Source: Stomoxys calcitrans
Taxonomy: Eukaryota; Arthropoda; Insecta; Diptera; Muscidae
NCBI RefSeq assembly: GCF_963082655.1
Contig: NC_081554.1
Coordinates: 55,822,369 to 55,886,368, forward strand
Reading direction: 5' to 3'
DNA length: 64,000 nucleotides
Part shown: positions 1 through 11,842 of the stretch, piece by piece
Layout: every line of letters begins with the position of its first letter
How positions within the stretch are numbered: position 1 is the first letter of the stretch
The notes under the pieces: model-generated
Seen by the model: only the letters and a program-made list of their open reading frames with translations
The model's database searches: none
Told to the model about the DNA's origin: nothing
Made by a program: the position numbers and the translations under genes

Positions 1-765
1 CCCATATAGACCGATATCTCGATTTGAAGTCTTGGCCCCCTAAGACGCATTTATAATCAGATTTCACTGAAATTTGACACAGTGACTTATGTTAGGCCTT
101 TCGACATCTATGTTGTATATGGTTCAGATCGGTTTATTTTTAGATATAGCTACCTAAAAGACCAATATTTTGTTATTCATAATTGAACAATGACTTGTAC
201 TTAAAAGTATTTGGTCCAAATCGGAACATATTTCGATATAGCTGCTATGGGGCATAAGGTATGCATTTTCATCAGATTTTGACGAGAGGTGGGTTACATT
301 GGTGGTTACATTACATTTTGGTATTGCAAATGGACCAAATCGATCCATGTTTTGATATAGCTGCCGTATAAACCGGTCTTGGGTCTTGACTTCTTGAGAT
401 TCTAGGGGGCGCAGTTCTCTTCCGATTTGACTGAAATGTTGTACGTGGTGTTTTGGTATCACTTCCAACAACTGTTCGAAGTATGGTTTAAATCGGTTCA
501 TAATCTGGTATAGCTGTCATATAAACCGATCTTGGGTCTTGACTTCTTGAGCCAATAGAGGGCGCAATTCTCATCCGATTATGCTGAAACTTGGCGTGAG
601 GTGTTTTGTTATGACTTCCAATGACTGCGCTAAGTATGGTTCAAATCGGTCCATAACCTGATATAGCTGCCATATAAACCGATCTGAGATCTTGACTTCT
701 TGGGCCTCTAGAGGGCGCAATTCTCATCCAATTTGGCTGAAATTTTGTACAACTGCTTCTCTCAT
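1..765 (+). repeat. Family A internal tandem array, truncated
   Basis: About four to five degenerate copies of a ~155-bp unit. Each reads roughly 'ataaaccgatcttgg', 'cttgacttcttgag', 'agggcgcaattctcatc', 'ggctgaaattttg', 'tatggttcaaatcgg'. The same unit fills the family A elements at 24.26-26.94 kb and 57.6-58.8 kb. The array runs off the left edge of the window and stops near 765 without the usual CCCGGCCGAACTTA end, so the element is incomplete. A reverse-strand 115-aa frame here (154-501) is a translation of the repeat and not a gene. Confidence 0.85.
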
Positions 766-1674
766 AATTGCGAATAAAAATCAAATTCTATGATTAGTTC
801 GACGTAAAAAAACTTAATTTTTAAAATTCTGACTTCAGGTTCGATTTCATTACTCAATTCAATGATTTTGATGTTTGCTCATGCTGCCCATGCAACTTGC
901 ATTCTGCTTGCCCAGCTGAACTGTTAATTATTCCTCTCTCCAAACATCCCTAATGCATCAAGTTGTGGTTAGAGGTGTTTGAGCTACATATCATCTACAC
1001 ATTCTGTGGTAGTTGGTCCATGCCTTGTCAATAGCAATTTTCCATTCCACCAAACCACAAATCCCTTTGGCGGGGGGCTGCAATTAAAACGAAATTTGGC
1101 TATTTGCAAACCACGCCACTCCACATTTCTTACTCGCTGGGACAAACATTAAACTTTACCATAAAATTTTAAGCGATGGCATTTAAAATCAAGAACAGCA
1201 ATTTGCTTAAAATAGAAAAAGTAAACGAAAATTCAAAACTTTCTCGCAAACTTTACTTTGTCTTTTTGGATTATGCAATATTGTACTTGGTTATATTGAA
1301 ACAATTCTGCGAACAATCGGGGGGTGTAAGAGGATCCTTGAATGGTAAATTAGTACCTACTGAGTTTGGGGCGTTTTGTAGCAGCAAAATGTTGACAAAT
1401 GAAGTTAAAAAATTTGAGATATTTGAAAAGGAAACTTAAAAATAGTTTGGGGTATATTTCTTGCAGTGAAAGGATTTATCTAAGGATTTGAAACTGGGGT
1501 AGAAAAATTAATTCATTTTGGGGAATATAAGTTTTTTAAGGAAGTTCTTTTTTGATTTGAGATTTTCAAAGAAAAATTCGAAAAAATCTGAGTTGTAAAG
1601 AAAATTTTTTTTCGAAACTGGATTTTTTAATTTTTTTCCCAAAAATGTGATTTGATGGAAAAATTGTTTTAAAT
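766..1674. other. AT-rich stretch without recognisable gene
   Basis: Low-complexity A/T-rich DNA. One 87-codon frame (1176-1439, +) is lysine- and asparagine-rich and resembles no family I know. I see no splice context or repeat in it and do not call it a gene. Confidence 0.5.
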
Positions 1675-1757
1675 AAAATTTCGCTTAAATCGCATCACCC
1701 ATCACCCATCTCCGAGATCTGACGTTTCTGAAAATTAGGGTAAGGGGGAGAGTCCGT
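1675..1757 (+). repeat. Short family B/C fragment
   Basis: The stretch with 'atttcgcttaaatcgca', 'cccatctccgagatctg', 'gaaaattagggtaaggggg' matches the conserved core of family C units, for example near 4245-4320 and 4805-4880. It is a lone ~80-bp remnant next to a LINE fragment. Confidence 0.7.
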
Positions 1758-1767
1758 GTCCGAGAGT

Positions 1768-2034
1768 CTAGATTCTCAAGAAGCCCTTCAACTCCACAAG
1801 CTCAAAAAAATATTTGAAGCATGAAGCCAGATACATTTTCGATTGAGGGGAGTGGTTGATTGCTATCCGGCAGAAAAGAGTTCCCTGAAAATATATCAGC
1901 CAACAGGTTAGCCTTATCAACTGCGTGAGTGAACGTTTGATAATCCTTAACAAGAGTTGGAATAGATGAAGAACTACCCTTTTCACGAAAGACCAAAAGG
2001 TCTTGACACACGAAGATCTTGCCTGCTTGTGCAA
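1768..2034 (-). pseudogene. Jockey-like LINE ORF2 fragment
   Basis: Two overlapping reverse-strand frames together read like the linker between endonuclease and reverse transcriptase of a non-LTR retrotransposon. The key run is 'IPTLVKDYQTFTHAVDKANL' followed by 'LADIFSGNSF', which resembles the 'tdkAnlla..F' signature ahead of the RT domain in Jockey-type LINEs. The match passes from one frame to another, so the piece is frameshifted. No catalytic RT motif survives. It lies downstream, on the same strand, of a separate RNase H relic, so the two are not collinear parts of one copy. The assignment rests on my recognition of the motif pattern only. Confidence 0.5.
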
Positions 2035-2044
2035 CAGTTCAGTC

Positions 2045-2760
2045 TAACTGACTGGAGGATCACCCAGTCAGCCATCTCAGGCCCTTACAGAAGTCCAAAA
2101 TCACTCGGTAGGACTTTAAAGAGTTCAGTGAAGTGAAGGGGTGTTCATCCACAATCCTATGCCTTCTCTACGCCATCGCGGGGCATTGGTACAACAGGTG
2201 CTAGACCACGTGCAACTTCTCCTCATCTCCACAGGCCCTGCAGAAATCCTCATTGTCGCAAGCCCATCGGCAGGTCAGTGATCTGGCATTTCACCAACAA
2301 TCCCAGGTCGTGTTTCTTCAGCTCAAGGACAATCGACGAACTCGTTCCGAAGAACCTCGGCAAAAGGGCCCTGGCAAGCCTGCAACTCACAACGCCAGCC
2401 AACTTTGAGTCTGCGCATTTGCCGTAGTAGGCCTTCGCCATCCCAAACAGCCAACACAGAGAGAGGTTCACCATCAAAATCGCATGCGCATAGTCCATCC
2501 GCTACTCAAATCTGGCCAGCTCGTCTGCCGCTTCGTTTACCATCACTCTTTGATGGTCCGGAACCAAGAACAATCCGACAGCATTCCCACAAGGACCGAA
2601 ATGCTCCTTGCATTTCGCGACAAGCCTCGACTTGACCCGCAGCAAAAGCCTTCATCGCCGCTTGACTGTTCGCATAGTTTGTGACAGTCAGAAAAAGGCC
2701 GCAGCTCCTGACTCAGAATCACATCCAAGGCCCTGAGAATCTCAAAAACCTTATGCTAAA
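2045..2760 (-). pseudogene. RNase H / C-terminal relic of an R1/I-type LINE
   Basis: Reading leftwards from about 2760, conceptual translation gives an RNase H-like core, 'LFLVPDHQRVMVNEAADELA' (complement of about 2505-2572). This corresponds to the family's 'WVPGHxGxxGNExADELA' motif with its last catalytic Asp kept. Downstream 'HDLGLLVKCQITDLPMGLRQ' (near 2250-2320) matches the 'l..lvGl.TGHc.lg.h' tail that follows RNase H in such LINEs. Stops and frameshifts separate these blocks, so it is a dead copy. DNA at 2760-3060 may continue the element but I could not read protein in it. It differs in sequence from the LINE at 51-54.6 kb. Confidence 0.6.
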
Positions 2761-3064
2761 AGACACTGCACCACTCGAAAAGTCTATGTGGCTCCTTTAA
2801 CACCTCCAGAAGCTCCAGAAACTCAACAAAAACCCCTGACCCGGGTGCTCTCACCCAGCTTAGACGGGCAGGATGCCCCCAACCTAAAGATTCCTTCCCG
2901 GTAAGATAACCTTCAGTTCGCCGTCAAAGAAAGATCCACCTAGCACTTAGTACGTCGCGTCGCCAATGCCAGGTAGTCATCCCAAGCCAGCGGTCTTCCA
3001 CAGAACAAACGAATACCCGAAATCCGAAGAGCTACATGCCTCTGTCATGTCTTAGCAGTTCTCT

Positions 3065-5615
3065 AATTCTTCTATCCCGCTCGATTATCACGTCCTATTG
3101 AATGGTATTTAATGGGTTGGCCGGTCACGGACTTTGTCCCAAAAGTGTATACCAGATTCTTAGTTAACTCCCAAAGGCCTTTCATTTGATACCCATTTTA
3201 TGACTTTGTACATTTATGTCGGTTTGTGAAGTTTTTAGGTTTGGGGAGGCCCGTAGACCCGTCGGACCGAATTCTTATAACAGATGTGTACTCAACTTCC
3301 AAACAACTTTCATTTGATACTCATATTGCCCAAAGCAGTTAAGTGTCCTGTTGGGGGGTTTTTTGGGGGTGGGGGACCCCCTCGAACACTTTGGATGACA
3401 TTTATATACCAAATTCGTACTCTACTCTTAAATACCTTTCATTTGATACCCATATAGCCCAAAGCGTTCTGTTGGGGGTTTTTTGGGGTGGGGGACCCCC
3501 CCGATCACTTAGAGTGAAATTTTTGTACCAAGTTTGTACTCTACTCTTAAACACCTTCCATTTGATACCCATATTGTCCCAATCGGTAAACATGCCCGTT
3601 TGGGTGGGTTTTGGGATGGGATGTCCCCCCAGGTTATATGATCCTAAAATTTTATAACAATTTCGTGTTTTTGGAGGTTGGCATACAACATTTCGGTTAA
3701 ATTGGTGTACCCATCTCCGAGTTCTGGCCTTTTTGAAAATTGTGGTAAGGGGGAGGATCCGCTCCCCTTCGGTTATCAAAAAATTTAGTACCCTATTTTC
3801 TCCGCAACAAATTCAGTTTTATATCGATTTCAATAAAAAATCTTGAAAAATATGTTTACCCATGCAATTTTTTTTTCCAAATTTGTCAATATTTTGAAAA
3901 AGTGCCCTGTTGGGGGTTTTTGGGGGTTGGGGGACCTCCTAGAACACTTTGGGTGACATTTATATATTAAGTTTGTACTCTACTCTTAAATACCTTTCAT
4001 TTGATACCCATATTGCCCAAAGCGTCGAAATTGTCCTATTGGGGGGTTTTTTTTGGGACGGGGGGCCCCCGAACTCTTTGAGTGAAATTATTATACCAAG
4101 TTCGTTTTCGACTCTTAAATACCTTTCATTTCATACCCATGTCGCCCCAATAGGTAAACATGCCCGTTCGGGTGGGGCGTCCCCCCAGGTTGAATGATTT
4201 TAAAATTTTATACCAATTTCGTGTTTTTGGAGGTTGGCATACAAAATTTCGCTTAAATCAGTGCACCTCCTCTCCAAGTTCTGGCGTTTTTGAAAATTGT
4301 GGTAAGGGGGAGGGTCCGCCCCCCATTCGGATATCAAAAAATGTAGTACCCTATTTTCTCCGCAACAAATTCAGTTTTTTGTCCATTTTAATAAAAAAAA
4401 ACCTGGAAAAATTTGTTTACTCATACAATTTTTTTTTCCAAATTTGTCAATATTTTGAAAAAGTGTTCTGTTGCGGCATTTTTTGGGGGTGGGGGACCTC
4501 CTCGAACACTTTGGGTGACATTTATATATCAAGTTTGTACTCTACTCTTAAATACCTTTCATTTGATACCCATATTGCCCAAAGCGTCGAAATTGTCCTG
4601 TTGGGGTTTTTTTGGTGTGGGAGACCCCCCGTACGCTTTGAGTGAAATTGTTATACCAAGTTCGTTTTCTACTCTTAAATACCTTTCGTATGATACCCAT
4701 ATTGTCCCAATCGGTAAACATGCCCGTTCGGGTGGGGCTTCCCCCCAGGTTAAATAATTTTAAAATTTTATACCAATTTCGTGTTTTTGGAGGTTGGCAT
4801 ACAAAATTTCGCTTAAATCAGTGCACCCATCTCCGAGTTCTGGCGTTTTTGAAAATTGTGGTAAGGGGGAGGGTCCGCCTCCCTTCGGATATCAAAAAAT
4901 GTTGTACCCTATTCTCGCCACAACAAATTCATTTTTATATAATAGATAATGAATTTAAATAAAAAATTTTGAAAAATTTGTTTGCCTATACATTTTTTCC
5001 AAATTTGTCAATATTTTGAAAAAGTGTTCTGTTGGGGCATTTTTTGGGGGTGGGAGACCTCCTCGAATAGTTTGGGTGAAATTTATATATCAAGTTTGTA
5101 CTCTACTCTTAAATCCCTTTCATTTGATACCCATATTGCCCAAAGCGTCGAAATTGTGCTGTTGGGGTTTTTTTTTGAATGGGGGACCCCCGAACACTTT
5201 GAGTGAAATTTTTTTACCAAGTTCGTACTCTACTCTTAAATACCTTTCATTTGATACCCATATTGTCCCAATCGGTAAACATGCCCGTTCGGGTGGGGCG
5301 TCCCCCCAGATTAAATGATTCTAAAATTTTATACCAATTTCGTGTTTTTTGATGTTATAATGCAAAATTTCGCTTAAATCAGTGCACCCATCTCCGAGTT
5401 GTGGCATTTTTGAAAATTGTGGTAAGGGGGAGGGTCCGCCCACCCCCCTCCCCTTCGGATATCAAAAAATCTTGTACCCTATTTTCTCCGCAACAAATTC
5501 ATTTTTGTATTCCAGATAATTGATTTTAATAAAAAATCTTGAAAAATATGTTTACCCACAATTTTTTTTTTTCAAATTTGTGAATATTTTTTTAAATTTT
5601 TTATTAGAATGCCTC
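3065..5615 (+). repeat. Family C element with ~561-bp tandem units
   Basis: The head (3065-3310) is collinear with 47695-47940. A tandem array follows in which one marker, 'caatattttgaaaaagtg', recurs near 3889, 4450 and 5011, about 561 bp apart, with a decayed fourth near 5585. Each unit contains 'cctttcatttgatacccata', G-rich tracts of the type 'gttgggggttttttgggg', and 'ggtaagggggagggtccgcc'. Several 60-161-codon frames are open across the units, but all are repeat translations with no known domain. Confidence 0.85.
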
Positions 5616-5619
5616 CACT

Positions 5620-6985
5620 TTGGATTTTTTTATATTTGCTATATTTACTTTTCTTAAACCCTGAACTTTAATTTGGTTTAGCCTCTTTAAATTTCTGTTT
5701 ATTTAGATGACATTGCGTAGTTGTTTATTTTAAGGCGTCTTTGTGTTTAAACAAATTGTCTCATAAGTTTACAGTTCAAATACCTTTGTCTTTGTCATTT
5801 CTCAAATTGGAATCCAGAAAAAAACTTTGCTGAAGTTTTGAATTTTTTTGATTTCTATCCACCATAAGTGAGGGGGGATGTTACTTTATGGCGTTCATGA
5901 ATCATGTACTCACAAAAAAAAAAATAATGAAAAAATTTGACACAAAGTTCATTGTGGCAAAGGTCGTGCAAATTTTATAAATCATATTTTACACAGTGAC
6001 ATGAAACCCAAAGACATCGCAATGTGAAATTTAAGAAATTCTTAAAGTATAACCGTTGTCTTTAAATGTTGCTTAAAATAGATTTCCTTATAGCTGGAAT
6101 TTTGAAGCTGTTTAAAGTAGATTTTCTATTTTGTTACTCTGGGAGTGTTTTTTGTGTCAAAAATAATTTCGATTAGCTGCCGGTCATTGTCTAAGATAAT
6201 CTTTTGGTGGCCATCTCATGACAGTTTATTTAAATAGCCATCTCTCATTTATGTCTGTAAAAAAATCTTTTGCTAGGTTTTCTTTTTCATTTTTTCCCTT
6301 AGGAGGTTTTTCTTGCCAAATCATTGTTGGTTTTTGTGTGACATTTGAAGTATAAATCCAAGTGCCAAAGATCATTCAAACGCAGCCATTGTTTTGCTGG
6401 CATTTCTTTGTATTAATGGCCAAAGTCGGTGGCATTGATGGCAGTCTGGTTTGTTAATTTGTCAAATGATTTGTAAAAAAAAAATTAAAAATGATTTTCC
6501 CATGCTCTCTTGAGTCTTTGCATTGACAATCTATGGTTTCCCTAGACAAAGTGGAAAACACAACATTGGGTTCAAAATCCTATAAACTTCGGTAAGGTTA
6601 AGTGGGTAGAGAAGCATACCATGTTTAGATATACGCAGAGGCCACCCTTGATTCCTTAATCTGCTTTCTCTCAGAGATTCTGTTAGGTCGATAATTACCA
6701 TATTTGATGATAGTGGTCCATGACAGTCCATGACATGCTACAATGACTTTAAACTGCGCTTTGGCAAAAAAAAATTGATAACTTTAGCTGTGGGCCACAG
6801 CTACACGGTCAGTAAATTTAAATATGGCTGGCCGTGGCTAAGCGGCTCTTGGTTTTTCTGAGACAGGAAAATGTGCTCGCGGTCTTCGTGACTCATTTGC
6901 GACCTGACAACCGCACTACGTAACTGAAATGTATCGGTAAGTGAATGAAAAGAACTCGCAGGCGGTAGCACTCAGGGGCTCTGGA
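5620..6985. other. No gene recognised
   Basis: AT-rich, apparently single-copy sequence. A reverse frame of 66 codons (6531-6731) has no recognisable domain. From about 6810 the composition shifts towards the neighbouring satellite, with early degenerate matches to its 'gtgattcactcacg' core. Confidence 0.45.
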
Positions 6986-6989
6986 GTCT

Positions 6990-9095
6990 GGAGAACAGCT
7001 GACAAAACGCAGGCTGTTATGGTAACCGAGACATGACTCACTTACGGCAGGACTAGAGTATGGTAGAGGGGCAAAAAAAAAACACAAGCAAAGTATGGCT
7101 CTGTGGCTTCGGTGGCTGAGAGATACGGGCAAAATGCTGGTTTTTGTAATCAAAAAGACGTGATTCGCTCTTGGTGTGATTCACGCACCATGATTCCAGA
7201 ATGGACAGGCGGAAAATATCCACAAACATTGGCTTAGTTGCTCCTGTATCTAAGGAACACTCAGCAAAACGTTGCTTATTACGAATAAAGAGAAGTGATT
7301 CACTCACGTCGTGATAAAGGCACTGAAACACCTTGACGTGTGTTTAGGCTGATGGTACACACGCCAAACATTGGTTTAGTAGCCCATGTGTCCTATGGAC
7401 ATTGGGCAAAACGGTGGTTATTACGGTTAACAAGGCGTGATTCACTCACGGGGTGATAAATGCGGTAATAAACCGTGACATGTGCTTGGGCTGATGGTAT
7501 GTACGCCCAAAACAATGGTTAAGTAGTCTCTGCGTCCTAGGCACATTAGACAAATGGTGGTTATCACGTTGAACAAGACGTGATTCACTCACGGGGTGAT
7601 AAATGCGGTAATAAACCATGAAGAGAGTTTAGGCTGATGGAAAGTACGCTCAAAGAATGGCTTAGTAGCCTCTGTGACCTATGGACATTTAGCAAAACTG
7701 TGTTTATCACGGTTAACGAGGCGTGATTCACTCACGGGGTGATACATGCGGAAGTAAACCGTGACATGTGCTTAGATTGATGCTACGTATGCTTAAAGTG
7801 TGGCTAAGTGGCCCCTTTGTCCTAGGAACATTTGGCAAAACATTGGTTATCACGGTTAACGAGACGTGACTCACTCACGGCACGATAAAGGCGCTGCAAC
7901 ACCGTGACATGTGTCAAGACTGAAGGTACATACCCCCAAACAAAGCCTTAGTAGCCTCTGTGACCTATGGACATTTAGCAAAACTGTGTTAATCATGGTT
8001 AACGAGGCGTGATTCACTCACGGGGTGATAAATGCCGAAGTAAACCGTGACATGTGCTTAGATTGATGCTACGTATGCTTAAAGTGTGGCTAAGTGGCCC
8101 TTTTGTCCTAGGAACATTTGGCAAAACATTGGTTATCACGGTTAACGAGACGTGACTCACTCACGGCACGATAAAGGCGCTGCAACACCGTCACATGTGT
8201 CAAGGCTGAAGGTACATACCCCCAAACAAAGCTTTAGTAGCCTCTGTGTCCTATGGACATTAAGCAAAACGGTGTTTATCATGGTTAACGAGGCGTGATT
8301 CACTCACGGGGTTATAAATGCGGAAGTAAACCGTGACATGTGCTTAGGTTAATGCTACGTACGCTTAAAGTGCGGCTAAGTGGCCCCTTTGTCCTAGGAA
8401 CATTTGGCAAAACATTGGTTATGACGGTTAACGAGACGTGACTCACTCACGTCACGATAAAGGCGCTGCAACACCGTGACATGTGTCAAGGCTGATGGTA
8501 CATACGCCTAAACAAAGCCTTAGTAGCCTCTGTGTCCTATGGACATTGGACAAAACGGTTGTTAAGACGGTTAATGAGACGTGATTCACTCACGGGGTGA
8601 TAAATGCGGTAATAAACCATGAAGTGAGTTTAGCCGGATGATACATACGCCCAAACAATGGCTTAGTAGCCTCTGTGTCTTAGGGACATTGGGCGAAACG
8701 GTGACAATCATAGTTAACGAGACGTGATTCAATCACGGAGTGATAAATACTGTAGAAAACGGTGACTTGCATTTAGGCTGATGGTACGTACGCTCAAACA
8801 ATGGATTAGTCGCCCATGTGTCCTAGGAAAATTTGATAAAACGTTGGTTATCACGGTTAACGAGACGTGATTCAGTCACGGCACGATAAAGGCGCTGGCA
8901 CACCGTGACGTGCTTGTAGGGTGATGGTACGTACGCCCAATTAAAGGCAATTAAAGGCCCCTGTGTCGTAGGGACATTGGGCAAAACGGTTGCTATCACG
9001 ATTAGCGAGGCGTGATTCACTCACGGGGTGATAAATGCTGTGGTATACTATGACGTGGGTTTAAGCTGATGGTAAAAATGCTTACAGTACTTTGC
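6990..9095. repeat. 143-bp satellite array with ~286-bp dimeric order
   Basis: About 14 to 15 monomers of 141-145 bp. The core 'acgtgattcactcacgg' recurs near 7430, 7575, 7720, 7861, 8005, 8150, 8292, 8434, 8578, 8720, 8863 and 9010. Each core contains CGTGA and TCACG arms around TTCAC, a small palindrome. Between about 7712 and 8570 two monomer types alternate: one with 'ggggtgataaatgcgg' and one with 'ggcacgataaaggcgctgca'. That gives a two-monomer higher-order unit repeated about three times. The first copies (before ~7150) are strongly decayed. Confidence 0.92.
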
Positions 9096-9125
9096 TTGTG
9101 CCAGTAAGGGATGACTGTTAGGTCA

Positions 9126-10178
9126 GTGGACTATATCTCCATTAGTTAAATTCGTAGTTTATCTTCACTCGCAATTTATTATGATACCCGTACAGGCCTC
9201 GTATGTCGGCCATACTCGAACTTCCGCAAAACGGGCAGTCGTGTTCTTACGACAATCGAATGTAGTATCCCTTTAAGCAACTACTCCTCTCATCTGTGCT
9301 TACGCAAACCGCAAATGTACATGGTACTCCCTGCTTGTCATAGTCTATCGCGAAACGCGCAGTGATGTGCTAACGCGCGCCACATATCGTGTCCCTTAAA
9401 GCAATACCCCATCTCACGTGCATACTTGCACAGGCCACAAGGGAAAATCGTTTTCCGTCCGTGCTATAATAACCCGCGAACAAGCTCACGTGTATGCCTA
9501 CTCCGTTATCCTAGTATTACCTCGAAATAATGCTATTCTCACATGTATACTCTCGCCAGCCACTCGGAAACCCGACGCGCACTCGCTGACTTACCGTGAT
9601 ATCGCATACCCCACTAAAACCAGCAACTCTCTCGTGCGAGCTTTGGCAGACCTTTCATGACCTCGTCGACGTACGCCACAAGGAATCTTATAATACCGTT
9701 GATCCCATCATATGGCCCAATTCTCTAGGCCGAGTGCTGAATCCTGTCGCTCCCCGCGATTGTGATACCCATAGACAATCTTTATTCTTCTTAACCTTGC
9801 TTGCTGATGTGAATCTCATCATCTATCCGGGACTGATTTTGATTCTTCCTGGACACCGCCACTTCGAAAACAACAGAGTATTGAATAAGGTGGTATCAAA
9901 GGCTCCTTGCACCACCTCTGCACCCAAACCGGTCGCGTCGTTACTACCAAGCGCCAGAAAGAAGGCTCCCTTACGACCCAAGAGTACTGTACAGGTCTCC
10001 TGCGGACACTAGGCAAGAGCTGCACCATCACGGCCGTCAATACCCTAGAACCCTAAATTGCATCCACACCAACTTCTGTCTTTGCTCTCTCTCTGTCTCT
10101 CCCAGTACCATACAATTCTGCGATGAACCCTTTCCCTGTGAAACTCGCTCCAGCGTATGGAGAATACTCTTCGCAACA
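9126..10178 (+). mobile_element. Candidate LTR of a retrotransposon
   Basis: The stretch ends in ..CAACA one base before a good primer-binding site. A TGTTA near 9126, just past the satellite, is the most plausible left end, giving about 1.05 kb. Base composition is unlike the satellite on its left. The left half carries two or three imperfect ~125-bp repeats (compare 'ccgcaaaacgggcagt' near 9222 with 'cgcgaaacgcgcagt' near 9349), as often seen in U3. There is no second LTR in the window and no gag or pol after it. The 138-codon frame at 9596-10012 has no recognised domain. The right boundary is better supported than the left. Confidence 0.5.
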
Positions 10179-10179
10179 G

Positions 10180-10197
10180 TGGCGCCCGAGCAGGGAC
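10180..10197 (+). other. Primer-binding site, tRNA-Lys(UUU) type
   Basis: TGGCGCCCGAGCAGGGAC begins two bases after an LTR-like CA end. It matches the complement of the 3' end of tRNA-Lys(UUU), TGGCGCCCGAACAGGGAC, at 17 of 18 positions. This match at this place is the main reason to call the upstream stretch an LTR. Confidence 0.65.
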
Positions 10198-10548
10198 TTG
10201 CGTAACTTGCTATATCACAGGCAACCAGACATGAATCAATGAGTCGGAACTAGACGCACTGCCCTCTATCATTAGCCTGGAATGTAGATCCTTACCAAAG
10301 AGCCTTTGACACGAATAAATACCTGCAAAATCCTTTTTCCTGTAAATTTCCCATTCAATCTCCAATTAAGGTTACTGTTCGGAATCATATCAAGGAATTC
10401 TGTTAGTCCAGATTGTCCCTTGCATTCACAGTTCGGCTAAACTCTGGCACATTCCTGCAACGCGAAAAAAAGAAGACTATTTTAGTCTTCCTCGCAGTTT
10501 TTCTAAGTCGCGCACCTAGCCCAAGAGGCCTATAGCCCGTAATCCTTG
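10198..10548 (+). other. Probable retrotransposon leader, no ORF
   Basis: Sequence after the primer-binding site holds no gag-like frame. It is interrupted at 10551 by a mariner MITE, and no LTR-element sequence is recognisable beyond that. The element therefore survives only as an LTR plus part of its untranslated leader. Confidence 0.35.
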
Positions 10549-10550
10549 TA

Positions 10551-10725
10551 TTGGGTTGCCCAAAAAGTAATTGCGGATTTTTCATATAGTCGGCGTTGAC
10601 GAATTTTTTTCACAGCTTGTGACTCTGTAATTGCATTCTTTTTTTTGTCAGTTATCAGCTGTGACTTTTAGTTTGCTTTGGTAAAAAAGTGTAAAAAAAG
10701 TGCAATTACTTTTTGGGCAACCCAA
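10551..10725 (+). mobile_element. Mariner-type MITE, complete
   Basis: A 175-bp element with terminal inverted repeats. It begins TTGGGTTGCCCAAAAAGTAA and ends with the complement (..ttactttttgggcaacccaa). A TA dinucleotide lies directly outside each end (10549-10550 and 10726-10727), the target duplication expected for Tc1/mariner elements. It has no coding capacity. The interior shares 'cagcttgtgactctgtaatt' with the copy at 60263-60489, in the opposite orientation. Confidence 0.92.
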
Positions 10726-10744
10726 TATTTTCTTGATTTTTGTT

Positions 10745-10905
10745 CAATAGCTCAGCTTCTTCCCAAAGAAGTGTTGCATTGCGGCACGCCATTTCGGCTC
10801 GGCTATAAAAAGGAGGCCACTAATCATTGAGCTTAAAACTTGAATCGGACAGCACACAGCGATACGTGAGAAGTTTCATGGACAGATACTCATGGTCAAA
10901 AAAAA
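10745..10905 (+). mobile_element. SINE 3' fragment
   Basis: It matches the 3' half of the full SINE at 36634-36948: 'gcattgcggcacgcc', 'ggctcggctataaaaaggag', 'atcattgagctta', 'gaatcggac', 'gtgagaagttt'. The tRNA-like head is missing, so it is 5' truncated, as is common for LINE-mobilised copies. Confidence 0.85.
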
Positions 10906-11222
10906 AAATCACTTCCTTCGATTTTTGCTTATTCTGATAGATTTTAGCTTGTCTCCTGCAGTTTCGGTCTCGACTAAACTCAGTCTCTTTTTTTCTGACA
11001 TGAGAACAAGACTAACTCAGATTTCTGAGGAGATTGGAGTATTGGTAAAAATCAGAGCTATCTCTTAACCTGGTGCCGATTTTGAGTGTTACCTGGTGAT
11101 AATACTTCAGATGGACCTAAACTGTTATTTGTATTATCAGTATCTCTGCAACTAAGAGTGAAGTTACCAATGCATTTTTTTTGTCAAGTATTTGAAATGA
11201 TTTAGAGCTTGGTTGCAAACTA

Positions 11223-11375
11223 TTGGGTTGCCCAAAAAGTAATTGCGGATTTTTTTAAAGAAAGTAAATGCATTTTTAATAAAACTTAGAATGAACTTTA
11301 ATCAAATATACTTTTTTTACACTTTTTTTCTAAAGCAAGCTATGAAAAATCCGCAATTACTTCTTGGGCAACCCA
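11223..11375 (+). mobile_element. Mariner-type MITE, complete short copy
   Basis: A 153-bp element with the same TIRs as the copy at 10551 and TA on both sides (11221-11222, 11376-11377). The interior 'taaatgcatttttaataaaa' also occurs at 60263-60489 and, inverted, at 42733-42817. Its shorter interior makes it an internal-deletion derivative of the same family. Confidence 0.92.
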
Positions 11376-11504
11376 ATACCATCATAACCTAGGTGTTAGT
11401 CTGCAATCACAGCCATAGTTCAGATACCTCCCTTTGGACCGAACCAAGACAAATCGACATAGAAATGAGAGGCCAATTGGAACTCCATTTTAATGCTTTT
11501 TAAG

Positions 11505-11569
11505 TAAAAAAAAAACTCCTAATAACTTCACCTTTTAAAAAATCCGCAATTACTTTTTGGGCAACCCAA
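11505..11569 (+). mobile_element. Mariner MITE right-end fragment
   Basis: 'aaaaaatccgcaattac' followed by 'tttttgggcaacccaa' is the right TIR of the family, with TA after it. No matching left TIR is visible within the preceding 300 bp that is not already used by the neighbouring copy. Confidence 0.75.
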
Positions 11570-11842
11570 TACAACAAATATGTCAAATGACAATTTGTTT
11601 TCCAAAAAAAAAAATCACAACTGAAGATTAATTTCGCTGATACTTTTGAAAAAATCGTGCCATTAACGACGACATAAAAAATTAAATTATTTTTCACATT
11701 TAAAAGCAATTAACATTAGGCAGAGTCTTAACAGTCTTCATGAAAATAAATTACACCGTAAACATGTTAAAAGCTTTATAATGATTTTACACAATATAAC
11801 CAAATGATTTTATTTTCTTATATTCGGAAATGCTGAAACAAT

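Noticed and set aside
4160..4645. 161-codon frame
   Set aside because: It spans family C units. The same peptide pieces recur in every unit and in different frames.
6990..9095. CRISPR-like array
   Set aside because: Monomers repeat over their whole length with no unique spacers. It is an ordinary satellite in eukaryotic DNA.
9596..10012. 138-codon frame as a gag or host protein
   Set aside because: It lies inside the candidate LTR upstream of the primer-binding site, where no gag is expected, and has no domain.
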